Positions 6,172-12,146 of a stretch of DNA of 12,158 bases are shown here, one piece after another (position 1 is the stretch's first letter; each line of letters opens with the position of its first letter). The notes under the pieces were generated by a model. It did no database searches, had not been told where the DNA came from, and was given only the letters and a program-made list of their open reading frames with translations. Source of the DNA: Actinomycetes bacterium (GTDB lineage Bacteria > Actinomycetota > Actinomycetes > Actinomycetales > Cellulomonadaceae). The stretch lies in the NCBI GenBank assembly GCA_023462275.1, contig JAEWYD010000396.1, positions 1-12,158 of the forward strand. The letters are read 5' to 3'. A program made the translations under genes and the position numbers.

Positions 6172-6663
6172 GTCGCCGACGGGCGCGTCGGCCGCATCGG
6201 CCGCCTGCCAGCCGCCGGTGGAACCGAAACCGTTCTCGCCCCGGTGGGAGCCGGGCAGACGCTCGGCCCGCACGAATCGCGCGCGGGACACCTGCTGGAC
6301 GACGAGCTGGGCGATCCGGTCGCCCCGGCGCAGCTGCACCGTGGCGGCCGGGTCCGTGTTGAGCAGGGTGACGCGGATCTCACCGCGGTAGCCGGCGTCG
6401 ACCGTCCCGGGCGCGTTGACGATCGTCACTCCGTGCGCCGCCGCGAGCCCCGACCGCGGGTGCACGAACGCGGCGTACCCATCGGGCAGCGCGATGGCGA
6501 CCCCCGTCGGGACCGTGGCGCGCGCCAGCGGCGGCAGCTCGACGTCGACGGCGGTCACGAGGTCGGCGCCGGCGTCGCCCGCGTGTGCGTAGGCAGGCGC
6601 GGGCAGGCCGTCGTCGAGCATCACGAGCAGCACGTCGACCTGGTCGGGGAGTCCGTCGTCCAC
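6169..6663 (-). CDS. dut: dUTP diphosphatase (dUTPase)
   Basis: 164-residue trimeric dUTPase that hydrolyses dUTP to dUMP and pyrophosphate, keeping uracil out of DNA and supplying dUMP for thymidylate synthesis. All five family motifs are present in order: GDAGADL (about 29-35), HPRSGLA, the GTVDAGYRGEI segment with the catalytic Asp and Tyr, GDRIAQLVV, and the C-terminal arm RGENGFGSTGG with its conserved Arg and Phe. Length is normal for a homotrimer. The frame is open far upstream; GTG at 6663 is chosen because TAGAGT ends 7 nt before it, implying a leaderless mRNA. A start at the in-frame ATG 14 codons further in cannot be excluded. It is divergent from DUF3093 and followed by DUF3710. 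The cytoplasmic enzyme function is secure; M. tuberculosis Rv2697c is the counterpart. Confidence 0.96.
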   Translation of the reverse strand: MDDGLPDQVDVLLVMLDDGLPAPAYAHAGDAGADLVTAVDVELPPLARATVPTGVAIALPDGYAAFVHPRSGLAAAHGVTIVNAPGTVDAGYRGEIRVTLLNTDPAATVQLRRGDRIAQLVVQQVSRARFVRAERLPGSHRGENGFGSTGGWQAADAADAPVGD

Positions 6664-6670
6664 GGTCGGC

Positions 6671-6676
6671 ACTCTA
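6671..6676 (-). promoter_or_regulatory. -10-like box TAGAGT for dut
   Basis: TAGAGT matches TANNNT and is separated by 7 nt from the GTG at 6663. No ribosome site intervenes, so a leaderless dut mRNA is likely. The 58-bp divergent region also holds the DUF3093 -10 box, 34 bp away. Confidence 0.5.
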
Positions 6677-6709
6677 GCGGCGGGCGCGCCCGAGCCCGCG
6701 AGGGCCTGA

Positions 6710-6715
6710 CATGCT
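6710..6715 (+). promoter_or_regulatory. -10-like box CATGCT for DUF3093
   Basis: CATGCT fits the looser NANNNT pattern and ends 6 nt before the GTG at 6722. The intervening ggtggg could alternatively act as a poor, too-close ribosome site. The leaderless reading is favoured by analogy with dut and trkA. Confidence 0.4.
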
Positions 6716-6721
6716 GGTGGG

Positions 6722-7204
6722 GTGACCGCACCGACGTCGTACGCCGAGCGCCTGTGGCCCGGCCCGCTGGGCTGGATCTGCGCGGCGGGCTTCGCCGCCT
6801 TCGGGTTCCTCGCCCTCACGCCCGTCTCGTTCGCCGCGTCGGCGGTCGGGGCCCTCGTGTGCGGCCTGGGCGCCGTGGCCGTGGCCGTGGCGACGGCCAC
6901 GCACGTGGCCGTGCGGGACGGCGAGCTGCACGTCGGCCGCGCCCACATCCCGGTGACGTTCCTCGGCGCCGCCGAGGTCCTCGACCGCGAGGGTGTGCGG
7001 ACAGCACTGGGCCCCGGGTCCGACGCCCGCACGTTCGTCGCCGTGCGGTCGTGGATCCCCGGGGCCCTGAGGCTGGCCGTCACCGATCCGGCCGATCCCA
7101 CCCCCGCCTGGCTCGTCTCGAGCCGTCGGCCGGAGGTGCTGCTGGCCGCCGTTCGCACGGCGACCTCGCCGGGTCAGGCAGCGCACTCCGTGCAGACCAT
7201 CTGA
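6722..7204 (+). CDS. DUF3093 family membrane protein
   Basis: 160-residue protein of unknown function. After the conserved start YAERLWPGPLGW, two hydrophobic helices (about 17-37 and 41-60) form a membrane hairpin. A soluble domain of about 100 residues follows, beginning DGELHVGRAHIP and containing RSWIPGALRLAVTDPADPTPAWLVSSRRP, which is the most conserved part of the family. The two-helix plus beta-rich layout resembles bacterial PH-like membrane proteins, an inference only. The GTG start is taken from the CATGCT box 6 nt upstream and from family alignment. The last 31 bp overlap the antisense end of DUF4193. It is divergent from dut, the same arrangement as M. tuberculosis Rv2698/Rv2697c. 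The soluble part is probably cytoplasmic. Confidence 0.9.
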   Translation: MTAPTSYAERLWPGPLGWICAAGFAAFGFLALTPVSFAASAVGALVCGLGAVAVAVATATHVAVRDGELHVGRAHIPVTFLGAAEVLDREGVRTALGPGSDARTFVAVRSWIPGALRLAVTDPADPTPAWLVSSRRPEVLLAAVRTATSPGQAAHSVQTI

Positions 7205-7206
7205 CC
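7172..7206. repeat. Inverted repeat GGTCAG...CTGACC spanning the DUF3093/DUF4193 stop codons
   Basis: The arms GGTCAG (7172-7177) and CTGACC (7201-7206) are perfect complements, and each contains a TGA stop codon, that of DUF4193 on the minus strand and that of DUF3093 on the plus strand. A smaller GCAC-TCC-GTGC hairpin (7183-7193) lies inside. It may act as a bidirectional terminator, but there is no T-tract. Confidence 0.35.
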
Positions 7207-7473
7207 GTCCTTCTCGTAGGCCAGCTGGCTGCGGTGGTGCACCAGGAAGCAGCGGCTGCAGGTGAACTCGTCGGCCTGACGAGGCAGCACCCGGACGGAG
7301 AGCTCCTCGCCCGAGAGGTCGGCTCCGGGGAGCTCGAAGCCCTCAGCGGCCTCGGTCTCGTCCTCGTCGACCACGCCCGAGTTCTTGTCGGACCGGCGGG
7401 CCTGCAGCTCCTGCAGGGAGTCCTCGCTGAGGTCCTCGTCGGTCTTGCGCGGGGCGTCGTAATCGGTCGCCAT
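7174..7473 (-). CDS. DUF4193 family small zinc-ribbon-like protein
   Basis: 99-residue soluble protein, acidic through the first two-thirds. It begins MATDYDAPRKTDEDL and continues with a helix-like SLQELQARR segment and the conserved ELPGADLSGEELSVRVLP. The C-terminus has two Cys pairs, C72-x2-C75 and C94-x2-C97, separated by 18 residues and including HH at 79-80. It therefore probably binds one zinc ion as a zinc ribbon. The family is widespread in actinobacteria (M. tuberculosis Rv2699c) and has no established function that I know of. The ATG at 7473 is chosen over an in-frame upstream start because family members begin MATDYD. No clear ribosome site or leaderless -10 box precedes it, and the 208-bp upstream region contains a hairpin. 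Its last 31 bp, which encode the second Cys pair, overlap DUF3093 on the other strand. Confidence 0.93.
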   Translation of the reverse strand: MATDYDAPRKTDEDLSEDSLQELQARRSDKNSGVVDEDETEAAEGFELPGADLSGEELSVRVLPRQADEFTCSRCFLVHHRSQLAYEKDGQMVCTECAA

Positions 7474-7681
7474 GAGGCTTGTCCACACTCCGTGTCTGGG
7501 TCACCCGCGCTGTCCGCGGGTCGTCGGTACGTACTCAATGCATGAGGTGCGCCGGTTGTTCCCGGCTTCGCGGCCCGGCATCGGCGCGGTGATTCTGCCC
7601 TATCGCGCGATCATGCGCACACCACAGCGGCGCGGTTCACCCATGGGCACATGATCTTCACAGCGTGCCACCGCGCGCGGC
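7474..7681. other. 208-bp intergenic region between suhB and DUF4193
   Basis: This is the longest non-coding stretch in the window and is locally less GC-rich. It holds a perfect 7-bp hairpin (7503-7521), the 8-bp palindrome GTACGTAC (7527-7534), an adjoining imperfect palindrome CTCAATGCATGAG (7534-7546), and GCCGG-N6-CCGGC (7551-7566). A weak -10-like CAGAAT reads on the minus strand at 7592-7597. No conserved protein-coding frame is visible. A cei (Rv2700) homolog would lie here in mycobacteria but is absent. Confidence 0.5.
7503..7521 (-). repeat. Hairpin in the DUF4193 upstream region
   Basis: ACCCGCG (7503-7509) and CGCGGGT (7515-7521) form a perfect 7-bp stem with a 5-nt loop. It ends 30 nt before the DUF4193 ATG on the minus strand. 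It could be the terminator of suhB, or a structured 5' leader if transcription begins near 7590. There is no U-tract. Confidence 0.45.
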
Positions 7682-8521
7682 TCAGGTGCGGCTCGGGATG
7701 TCCTCGTCCGCGTCGAGCTCCTCCAGGAGCCGGACCAGCTCGTGCACCGTCGGCGCGGGCCCCGCCACGGTCATCGCCTCGCCCGCCGGCGCCCCCCTCA
7801 GGCCGAGGACGGCGGCGCCGGCCTCGCGCGCCACGAGGGACGCCGCGGCGAGATCCCACGGCTGCAGGCCGCGCTCGAAGTACAGGTCGAGGCCGCCGGA
7901 GGCCAGGGTGCACAGGTCGAGCGCCGCGGAGCCGATCCGCCTGATGTCCCGGACCCGCGGCAGGAGGTCGGCGATCACGCGCGCCTGCCCGCGGCGCCGC
8001 TCGACGGTGTACCCGAAGCCCGTGCCGAGCAGGCTCTGCGCCATCGGCACGGCCGCGTTGACCGCGACCGGCGCGCCGTCGAGCCGCGCGCCCCGTCCGA
8101 GCGCCGCCGTCCAGGTCCGCCCGTCGGCGACGGCGTGCACCGCCGCCGCGACGACCGTCCACTCCGCCGGCGTCGGCCGCCCGACGACGGCCGCCACGCT
8201 GACGGCGTACGCCGGGATCCCGTACAGGTAGTTCACGGTGCCGTCGATCGGGTCGACGACCCACGTGACGCCCGTGCTGCCGGTGGCGAAGCCGTCCTCC
8301 TCACCGAGGACCCCGTCACCCGGCCGGCGCTCGGCGATGGTGGACCGCAGCAGCCGCTCGGACGCCAGGTCCATGGCCGTCACGACGTCGATCGGGCTCG
8401 ACTTGGTCGCGGCGACGTCGACGCGGCGCGGTCGGCCGTCCCGGACGAGCGCGCCGGCGGTGACCGCAAGGTGCTCCGCGAGGTCGGCGAGCTCGGTGAG
8501 GGTGGCGTCGTCAGGGGTCAC
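7682..8521 (-). CDS. suhB: Inositol monophosphatase family protein (SuhB-like)
   Basis: 279-residue magnesium-dependent phosphatase of the IMPase/FIG superfamily, likely hydrolysing inositol phosphates or a related sugar phosphate in the cytoplasm. Key residues are present: TKSSPIDVVTAMD (about 39-51), metal-binding E74-E75 in GEEDG, D90-P-I-D93-G-T (followed by VNYLYGIP), and W222-D223 near the C-terminus. Length is typical. The frame is open well upstream; GTG at 8521 is chosen because similarity to the family starts just after it and a CAGGAT box ends 6 nt before it, suggesting a leaderless mRNA. It is divergent from sepH. In M. tuberculosis suhB (Rv2701c) sits in the same order near DUF4193, which supports orthology. 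Whether inositol-1-phosphate is the true substrate cannot be read from sequence. Confidence 0.92.
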   Translation of the reverse strand: MTPDDATLTELADLAEHLAVTAGALVRDGRPRRVDVAATKSSPIDVVTAMDLASERLLRSTIAERRPGDGVLGEEDGFATGSTGVTWVVDPIDGTVNYLYGIPAYAVSVAAVVGRPTPAEWTVVAAAVHAVADGRTWTAALGRGARLDGAPVAVNAAVPMAQSLLGTGFGYTVERRRGQARVIADLLPRVRDIRRIGSAALDLCTLASGGLDLYFERGLQPWDLAAASLVAREAGAAVLGLRGAPAGEAMTVAGPAPTVHELVRLLEELDADEDIPSRT

Positions 8522-8637
8522 CCGGCCATCCTGCCCGACGCCGGCCGTGGCCGACCGGGATCGTCCGCCCGGTGACGCACCGCGCGCCTCCCGGCACGAC
8601 CGCCCCCGGGATGGCACCCTGCTGTGGTGGAGGTGCC
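8522..8637. other. 116-bp divergent intergenic region suhB/sepH
   Basis: It contains the suhB CAGGAT box, the palindromic CGGCC-GT-GGCCG (8542-8553), and the GGAGG ribosome site of sepH. A weak CACCCT (8615-8620) might be the sepH -10 box. Nothing else is recognisable. Confidence 0.4.
8528..8533 (-). promoter_or_regulatory. -10-like box CAGGAT for suhB
   Basis: CAGGAT fits NANNNT and ends 6 nt before the GTG at 8521. The overlapping AGGA is too far upstream for an ideal ribosome site. A leaderless start is the simplest reading, by analogy with other genes in the window. Confidence 0.35.
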
Positions 8638-9723
8638 ATGACCGAGCTGACCCTGGTGGGGCTGGACGAGGACGGCGAGCGCGTGGTCCTCGAGGGCCCG
8701 GACGGACAGCGGTTCCGGGTCCGCATCGACGACGCGCTCCGCGCTGCGGTGCGGCGGGACCGCCCGCAGATGGAGCAGCGGCGCGCCGAGGCCGCGGGAC
8801 TGCCGCCGCGCGAGATCCAGGCGCGCATCCGGGCGGGTGCGACCGCCGAGGAGGTGGCCGAGGACACCGGGATGGCGGTCGAGGTCGTGCGTCGCTACGA
8901 CGGCCCCGTGCTGGCCGAGCGGCGCTACGTCGCCGAGCAGGCGATGGCGACCCGGATCGGCCACGAGTCCGGCGCACCCGTGCTCGGCGACCTGGTCACC
9001 GACCGGCTCGCGACGCGGGACGTCTCCCCCACCGCGATCACCTGGGACGCGTACCGCCAGGGCCAGTCGCCCTGGACCGTGGAGGTGCGGTTCGCCGTGG
9101 GCGGCGCCGAGCGCTCGGCCCGCTGGACGTACGACGCCGCGAACCGACGCGTGCGGGCGCTGGACGACGAGGCCCGCTGGCTCTCGGAGACCGAGCTCCC
9201 CGACGAGCCGATCCGCGGCGGCCGGCACCTGACCGCCGTCCGTGACCGGGTGTTCGACATCGAGGTCGACGACGCGCTGCGCCCCCTGCTCGCCCAGGTC
9301 GACCTGCCCGTGCCGGCCGCCGAGGCGGAACCGGAGCCCGATCCCACGGAGTCCCTCCTCGACGACCTCGCCGGCCGCCGGGGCGTGCGCCAGGAGGTCG
9401 ACGTCGAGGTCGACGACGAGGAGTTCCCCGGCTTCGGGCCCCAGCACGCCTTCGACTTCGACAACCCCGAGGCGGGCGTCGCGCCGGTCCCGGCGGCGCA
9501 CCCGCCGGCGTCCCGGCCGGAGGAGGCCGTGGACGCCCGGGTGCTCCGGATGCCGTCGGCGCGTCCGGAGGAGCCTGCCGCAATGGCCCCCGAGCCTGCG
9601 CCTGCCGCGGCCGAGGAGGAGCAGGCGTCGGTGGAGGCCCATCCCGCCCGCTCCCGCGGGCGCAAGAGCCGGGCGAGCGTCCCGAGCTGGGACGAGATCG
9701 TCTTTGGCGCCAAGCACGACTGA
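8638..9723 (+). CDS. sepH: Cell division regulator SepH (DUF3071)
   Basis: 361-residue cytoplasmic protein. SepH binds FtsZ and promotes its assembly in actinobacteria, supporting septation. The N-terminal DUF3071 domain spans about residues 1-165 and includes the helix-turn-helix-like PPREIQARIRAGATAEEVA segment and the hallmark VRRYDGPVLAERRYV (about 57-98). The middle is acidic and proline/alanine-rich (about 220-340), as in homologs. The extreme C-terminus carries the conserved RASVPSWDEIVFG motif, a proposed functional tail. ATG at 8638 is chosen over an upstream in-frame GTG because family similarity starts there and GGAGG (8629-8633) lies 4 nt before it. It is divergent from suhB and convergent with tdk, with only 8 bp between the stops. 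Confidence 0.95.
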   Translation: MTELTLVGLDEDGERVVLEGPDGQRFRVRIDDALRAAVRRDRPQMEQRRAEAAGLPPREIQARIRAGATAEEVAEDTGMAVEVVRRYDGPVLAERRYVAEQAMATRIGHESGAPVLGDLVTDRLATRDVSPTAITWDAYRQGQSPWTVEVRFAVGGAERSARWTYDAANRRVRALDDEARWLSETELPDEPIRGGRHLTAVRDRVFDIEVDDALRPLLAQVDLPVPAAEAEPEPDPTESLLDDLAGRRGVRQEVDVEVDDEEFPGFGPQHAFDFDNPEAGVAPVPAAHPPASRPEEAVDARVLRMPSARPEEPAAMAPEPAPAAAEEEQASVEAHPARSRGRKSRASVPSWDEIVFGAKHD

Positions 9724-9724
9724 C

Positions 9725-9743
9725 GCCGGGGTCACGCCCCGGT
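9725..9743. terminator. Putative bidirectional terminator between sepH and tdk
   Basis: CCGGGG (9726-9731) and CCCCGG (9737-9742) form a 6-bp GC stem with a 5-nt loop, extended by one G-T pair. It begins just after the sepH stop and covers the tdk stop codon on the other strand. The position suits both convergent transcripts, but there is no T-tract on either side. Confidence 0.4.
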
Positions 9744-10397
9744 CTGGTCGTCCCCCATGCCGAGCGCGAGCGTCTGCGGCAGCGACGCCGTCGCCCGCGC
9801 GGCTGCCCGGGTCATGCGCCGCATGTGGTGCCGACGGCAGAGCACCTCGTAGCCCACGACCTCGCGCCCGCCGGTGTCCCCGACGACCACCTGCTCGCCC
9901 TCGATGACCATCGTGCCGTTCACTGTGCGGGCGTTGTGGGTGGCCCGGGCACCGCACCAGCACAGGGTCTGCACCTGCAGGACCTCGACGCGGTCCGCCA
10001 GCTCGACGAGGCGTGCCGAGCCGGGGAAGAGCCGGGTGCGGAAGTCGGCGGTGATCCCGAACGCGTAGACGTCGACGCCCATCTCGTCCACGAGCTGGGC
10101 CAGCTGCTCGACCTGGCCGGGCGTGTAGAACTGCGCCTCGTCGCAGACGAGGTAGTCGACGCGGTCGCCCCGCGTGCGCCGCTGCACGACGTCGTCCCAG
10201 AAGTCCGTCGCGTCCGTCACCTCGACGGCGGGGTGGCGCAGCCCGAGGCGGGACGACAGGACGTTCTGCCCCGCGCGGTCGTTGCGCGTGTACAGGACGC
10301 CGCCGCGCCCGGCGACGGCGTGGTTGTGATCCATCTGAAGCGCGAGCGTGGACTTGCCGGAGTCCATCGTGCCGCAGAAGAACGCGAGCTCGGCCAT
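9732..10397 (-). CDS. tdk: Thymidine kinase (type II)
   Basis: 221-residue cytoplasmic enzyme that phosphorylates thymidine with ATP in the pyrimidine salvage pathway. The Walker A motif GTMDSGKST is at residues 9-17. The DEAQF motif at 86-90 supplies the catalytic glutamate E87. The lasso region follows, with a zinc site formed by Cys146-x-Cys148 and Cys187...His190/191. The CxC spacing (LCWCGARATHNART) differs from the CxxC of Escherichia coli TdK but is usual, as far as I recall, in actinobacterial members. ATG at 10397 is preceded by GGGGAGGG in the 11-bp gap after the phosphatase gene, so it is the third gene of the DUF5998-phosphatase-tdk operon. The end is convergent with sepH. Function is secure. 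Confidence 0.96.
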   Translation of the reverse strand: MAELAFFCGTMDSGKSTLALQMDHNHAVAGRGGVLYTRNDRAGQNVLSSRLGLRHPAVEVTDATDFWDDVVQRRTRGDRVDYLVCDEAQFYTPGQVEQLAQLVDEMGVDVYAFGITADFRTRLFPGSARLVELADRVEVLQVQTLCWCGARATHNARTVNGTMVIEGEQVVVGDTGGREVVGYEVLCRRHHMRRMTRAAARATASLPQTLALGMGDDQTGA

Positions 10398-10400
10398 GGG

Positions 10401-10408
10401 CCCTCCCC
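10401..10408 (-). promoter_or_regulatory. Strong ribosome binding site of tdk (GGGGAGGG)
   Basis: The purine run fills most of the 11-bp gap between the phosphatase stop and the tdk ATG, ending 3 nt before the start. It supports ATG at 10397 rather than any of the upstream in-frame starts. Confidence 0.6.
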
Positions 10409-11569
10409 TCAGGCCACCACGAGGAGGGGCACCAGCATCTCCCCCGGTGTCAACGATCCGTGCATGCCGATCAGCTCGAGCGAGTGCGGCGTCTGCGTCC
10501 GCGAGTCGGTCACCCCGGCGCGCCCCGTCGCCGCGACCACCAGGTCGCCCAGCACGGGCGCCACCTCGTCGTCGACGGGTCCGAACCAGCCGGCCTCGAC
10601 CGCCTCGGCCCGTCTGGCCACCACCGCGGCGGCGCCCAGGACGTCGCGCCACCGATCGGCCACGGCGGCGGGGTCCGCGCCGGGGACGAGGTGGACGTGG
10701 CTGGCGCGGGGCTCCCCGGCCACGAGGGCGACGTCGGCGGCCAGGGCCGGCGTGCGGGCGACGTCCACGAGCTGCGCCGGGTCGACGTCCACCATGCCGT
10801 GGTCCGCGGTGACGACGAGGAGCGCCCCGGCCGGCAGCCGACGCGCGAGCCGGCCGAGCTCGGCGTCGAGCTCAGCGAGCGCGTCCCCCCACTCGGGCGA
10901 CTGCCACCCCAGCTGGTGGCCCACCTTGTCGACGTCCCCCCAGTACAGGTAGACGAGGCCGGGGTCGCGCAGCGTGCGCACGACGGCGTCCACCCGGTCC
11001 GCCAGGCTCTCCGCCGGCACGTACGACCCGCCCGCGAGCGCCGCGACCGTCAGGCCCGAACCCGCGAACCTCGCCGGCCCCACGGAGGCGACCGGCAGGT
11101 GCTCGGCCACCTCCGCCATGACCGGGCGAACCCTGCGCCACTGGTCCGCGGGCTCGGTCCCCTCCCACGAGACGAGGTTGGCGAGCCCACCCGTCGCGGG
11201 GTTCCGGACGGTGTAGCCGGCGAGGCCGGTCCGGCCCGCGGCGCACCCCGTGCCGAACAGACCCATCGAGGCGGCGGTCGTGGACGGGTAGCCGACCGTG
11301 AGCTCGGACATCTGCGGCTGTCGGGCACGCAGGAAGGGCGCGTGGCCCGCACGTTCCGCGAGCATGCGGCGTCCGAGGCCGTCCACGAGGACGACGCAGG
11401 CACGGTCCGCGGTGGGGAGGCCGAGCAGGTCCCGCGCGGCGCGTCCGCCCGGGCGGTCGACGCCGAGCGCGTCCGCAACCGCGGGGAGCACCGAGCCGAG
11501 GCTGCGGCCACCGTGGTCGGGCAGGCAGAATCCCGCTGCCCGCGCGGCACGGGCGAGGTCAGCCGTCAT
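10409..11569 (-). CDS. Alkaline phosphatase superfamily protein, nucleotide pyrophosphatase/phosphodiesterase-like
   Basis: 386-residue enzyme. Two-metal-site residues of the NPP-type alkaline phosphatase superfamily are visible in order: D63 in VVLVDGLG, the nucleophile Thr in the YPSTTA motif (T97 or T98), D214 and H218 in GDVDKVGH, D256-H257 in TADHGMVD, and H370 in MHGS near the C-terminus. It should hydrolyse a phosphate mono- or diester, but the substrate is unknown. I see no signal peptide or membrane segment, so it is probably cytoplasmic. The ATG at 11569 lies one base after the DUF5998 stop, has no good ribosome site, and is likely translated by coupling. A longer upstream reading is rejected because the extra residues are low-complexity arginine/proline antisense. 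The operon neighbours are DUF5998 and tdk, and the context hints at nucleotide-related work. Confidence 0.9.
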   Translation of the reverse strand: MTADLARAARAAGFCLPDHGGRSLGSVLPAVADALGVDRPGGRAARDLLGLPTADRACVVLVDGLGRRMLAERAGHAPFLRARQPQMSELTVGYPSTTAASMGLFGTGCAAGRTGLAGYTVRNPATGGLANLVSWEGTEPADQWRRVRPVMAEVAEHLPVASVGPARFAGSGLTVAALAGGSYVPAESLADRVDAVVRTLRDPGLVYLYWGDVDKVGHQLGWQSPEWGDALAELDAELGRLARRLPAGALLVVTADHGMVDVDPAQLVDVARTPALAADVALVAGEPRASHVHLVPGADPAAVADRWRDVLGAAAVVARRAEAVEAGWFGPVDDEVAPVLGDLVVAATGRAGVTDSRTQTPHSLELIGMHGSLTPGEMLVPLLVVA

Positions 11570-11570
11570 C

Positions 11571-12146
11571 TCAGCGCGCCGTCGCCGCCGACAGGGCCCG
11601 GGCGAACGCGACGGCCTGGCGCACGGCGTCGCGTCCCTCGGCCTCGGCCGCCACGCGAACCACCACGTCATCGGGCGTCATGGAGCCGGTGAACCCGTGG
11701 TCGGCCTCGCAGGCCGGGTCGCCGCAGGTCGCCGGCTCGAGGTCGATCCGCTGGACGCCGCCCCAGCCGATCGCCAGCGTGAGCTCGGCCGGCGCCGCAC
11801 CGGCCCGGTGCCGCTCGGGTACCGAGACCACGTGGGTGAGGGCGACGGTGTGCACGGCGCCGATCGGGACGGACTCCGTCGTGGCGGAGGCGCTCACGGA
11901 GGGGTTCTCGCTGTCCGCGGGGTGGTCGTCGACGTGGGCCATGATGAGCCGGGTCGGCGTCAGCGCGAGGACCGTGACGTGCCGGCGCACCTCCGCGGCG
12001 TCGAACGTCGTCTCGGGGTGCACGAGGTGGGCGACGACGTCCTCGCCGGCCAGGGCGACGTCGAGCACGTCCTCGACGAGCTCGGGGTAGTAGCCGGCGT
12101 GGTCCAGGCTCTGGCGGAGCTCAGCGATGCGGGGCACGACCGCCAT
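11571..12146 (-). CDS. DUF5998 family protein
   Basis: 191-residue soluble protein of unknown function, seen complete. It begins MAVVPRIAELRQSLDHAGYYPELVEDVL. A beta-rich core follows: VVAHLVHPETTFD, a VTVLALTPTRLIMAHVDDH strand pair, and VPIGAVHTVALTHVV. A cysteine motif, CGDPACEADHGFTG (about 141-154), could bind a metal. The C-terminal helix VRQAVAFARALSAATAR closes the protein. The strand pattern resembles a PH-like fold, an inference. ATG at 12146 is chosen from family length; GGAAAG is a weak ribosome site immediately before it, and only 12 bp of upstream sequence is available, so a promoter cannot be judged. It is the first visible gene of the operon with the phosphatase (1-bp gap) and tdk. 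Confidence 0.88.
   Translation of the reverse strand: MAVVPRIAELRQSLDHAGYYPELVEDVLDVALAGEDVVAHLVHPETTFDAAEVRRHVTVLALTPTRLIMAHVDDHPADSENPSVSASATTESVPIGAVHTVALTHVVSVPERHRAGAAPAELTLAIGWGGVQRIDLEPATCGDPACEADHGFTGSMTPDDVVVRVAAEAEGRDAVRQAVAFARALSAATAR

Noticed and set aside
6880..6900. Short tandem GTGGCC-type repeat in DUF3093
   Set aside because: It encodes an Ala/Val run in a transmembrane helix and is explained by codon use.
6664..7158. 165-residue N-terminal extension of dut
   Set aside because: It is the antisense of DUF3093; dUTPases are about 150-165 residues and the five motifs fit the GTG at 6663.
7472..7654. 60-residue plus-strand ORF in the suhB-DUF4193 gap
   Set aside because: No ribosome site, no recognisable motif and no partner gene; composition is unremarkable and it is opposite the DUF4193 leader.
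8522..8977. 152-residue extension of suhB
   Set aside because: Arg/Pro/Ala-rich shadow across the sepH promoter and 5' end; the IMPase domain begins after the GTG at 8521.
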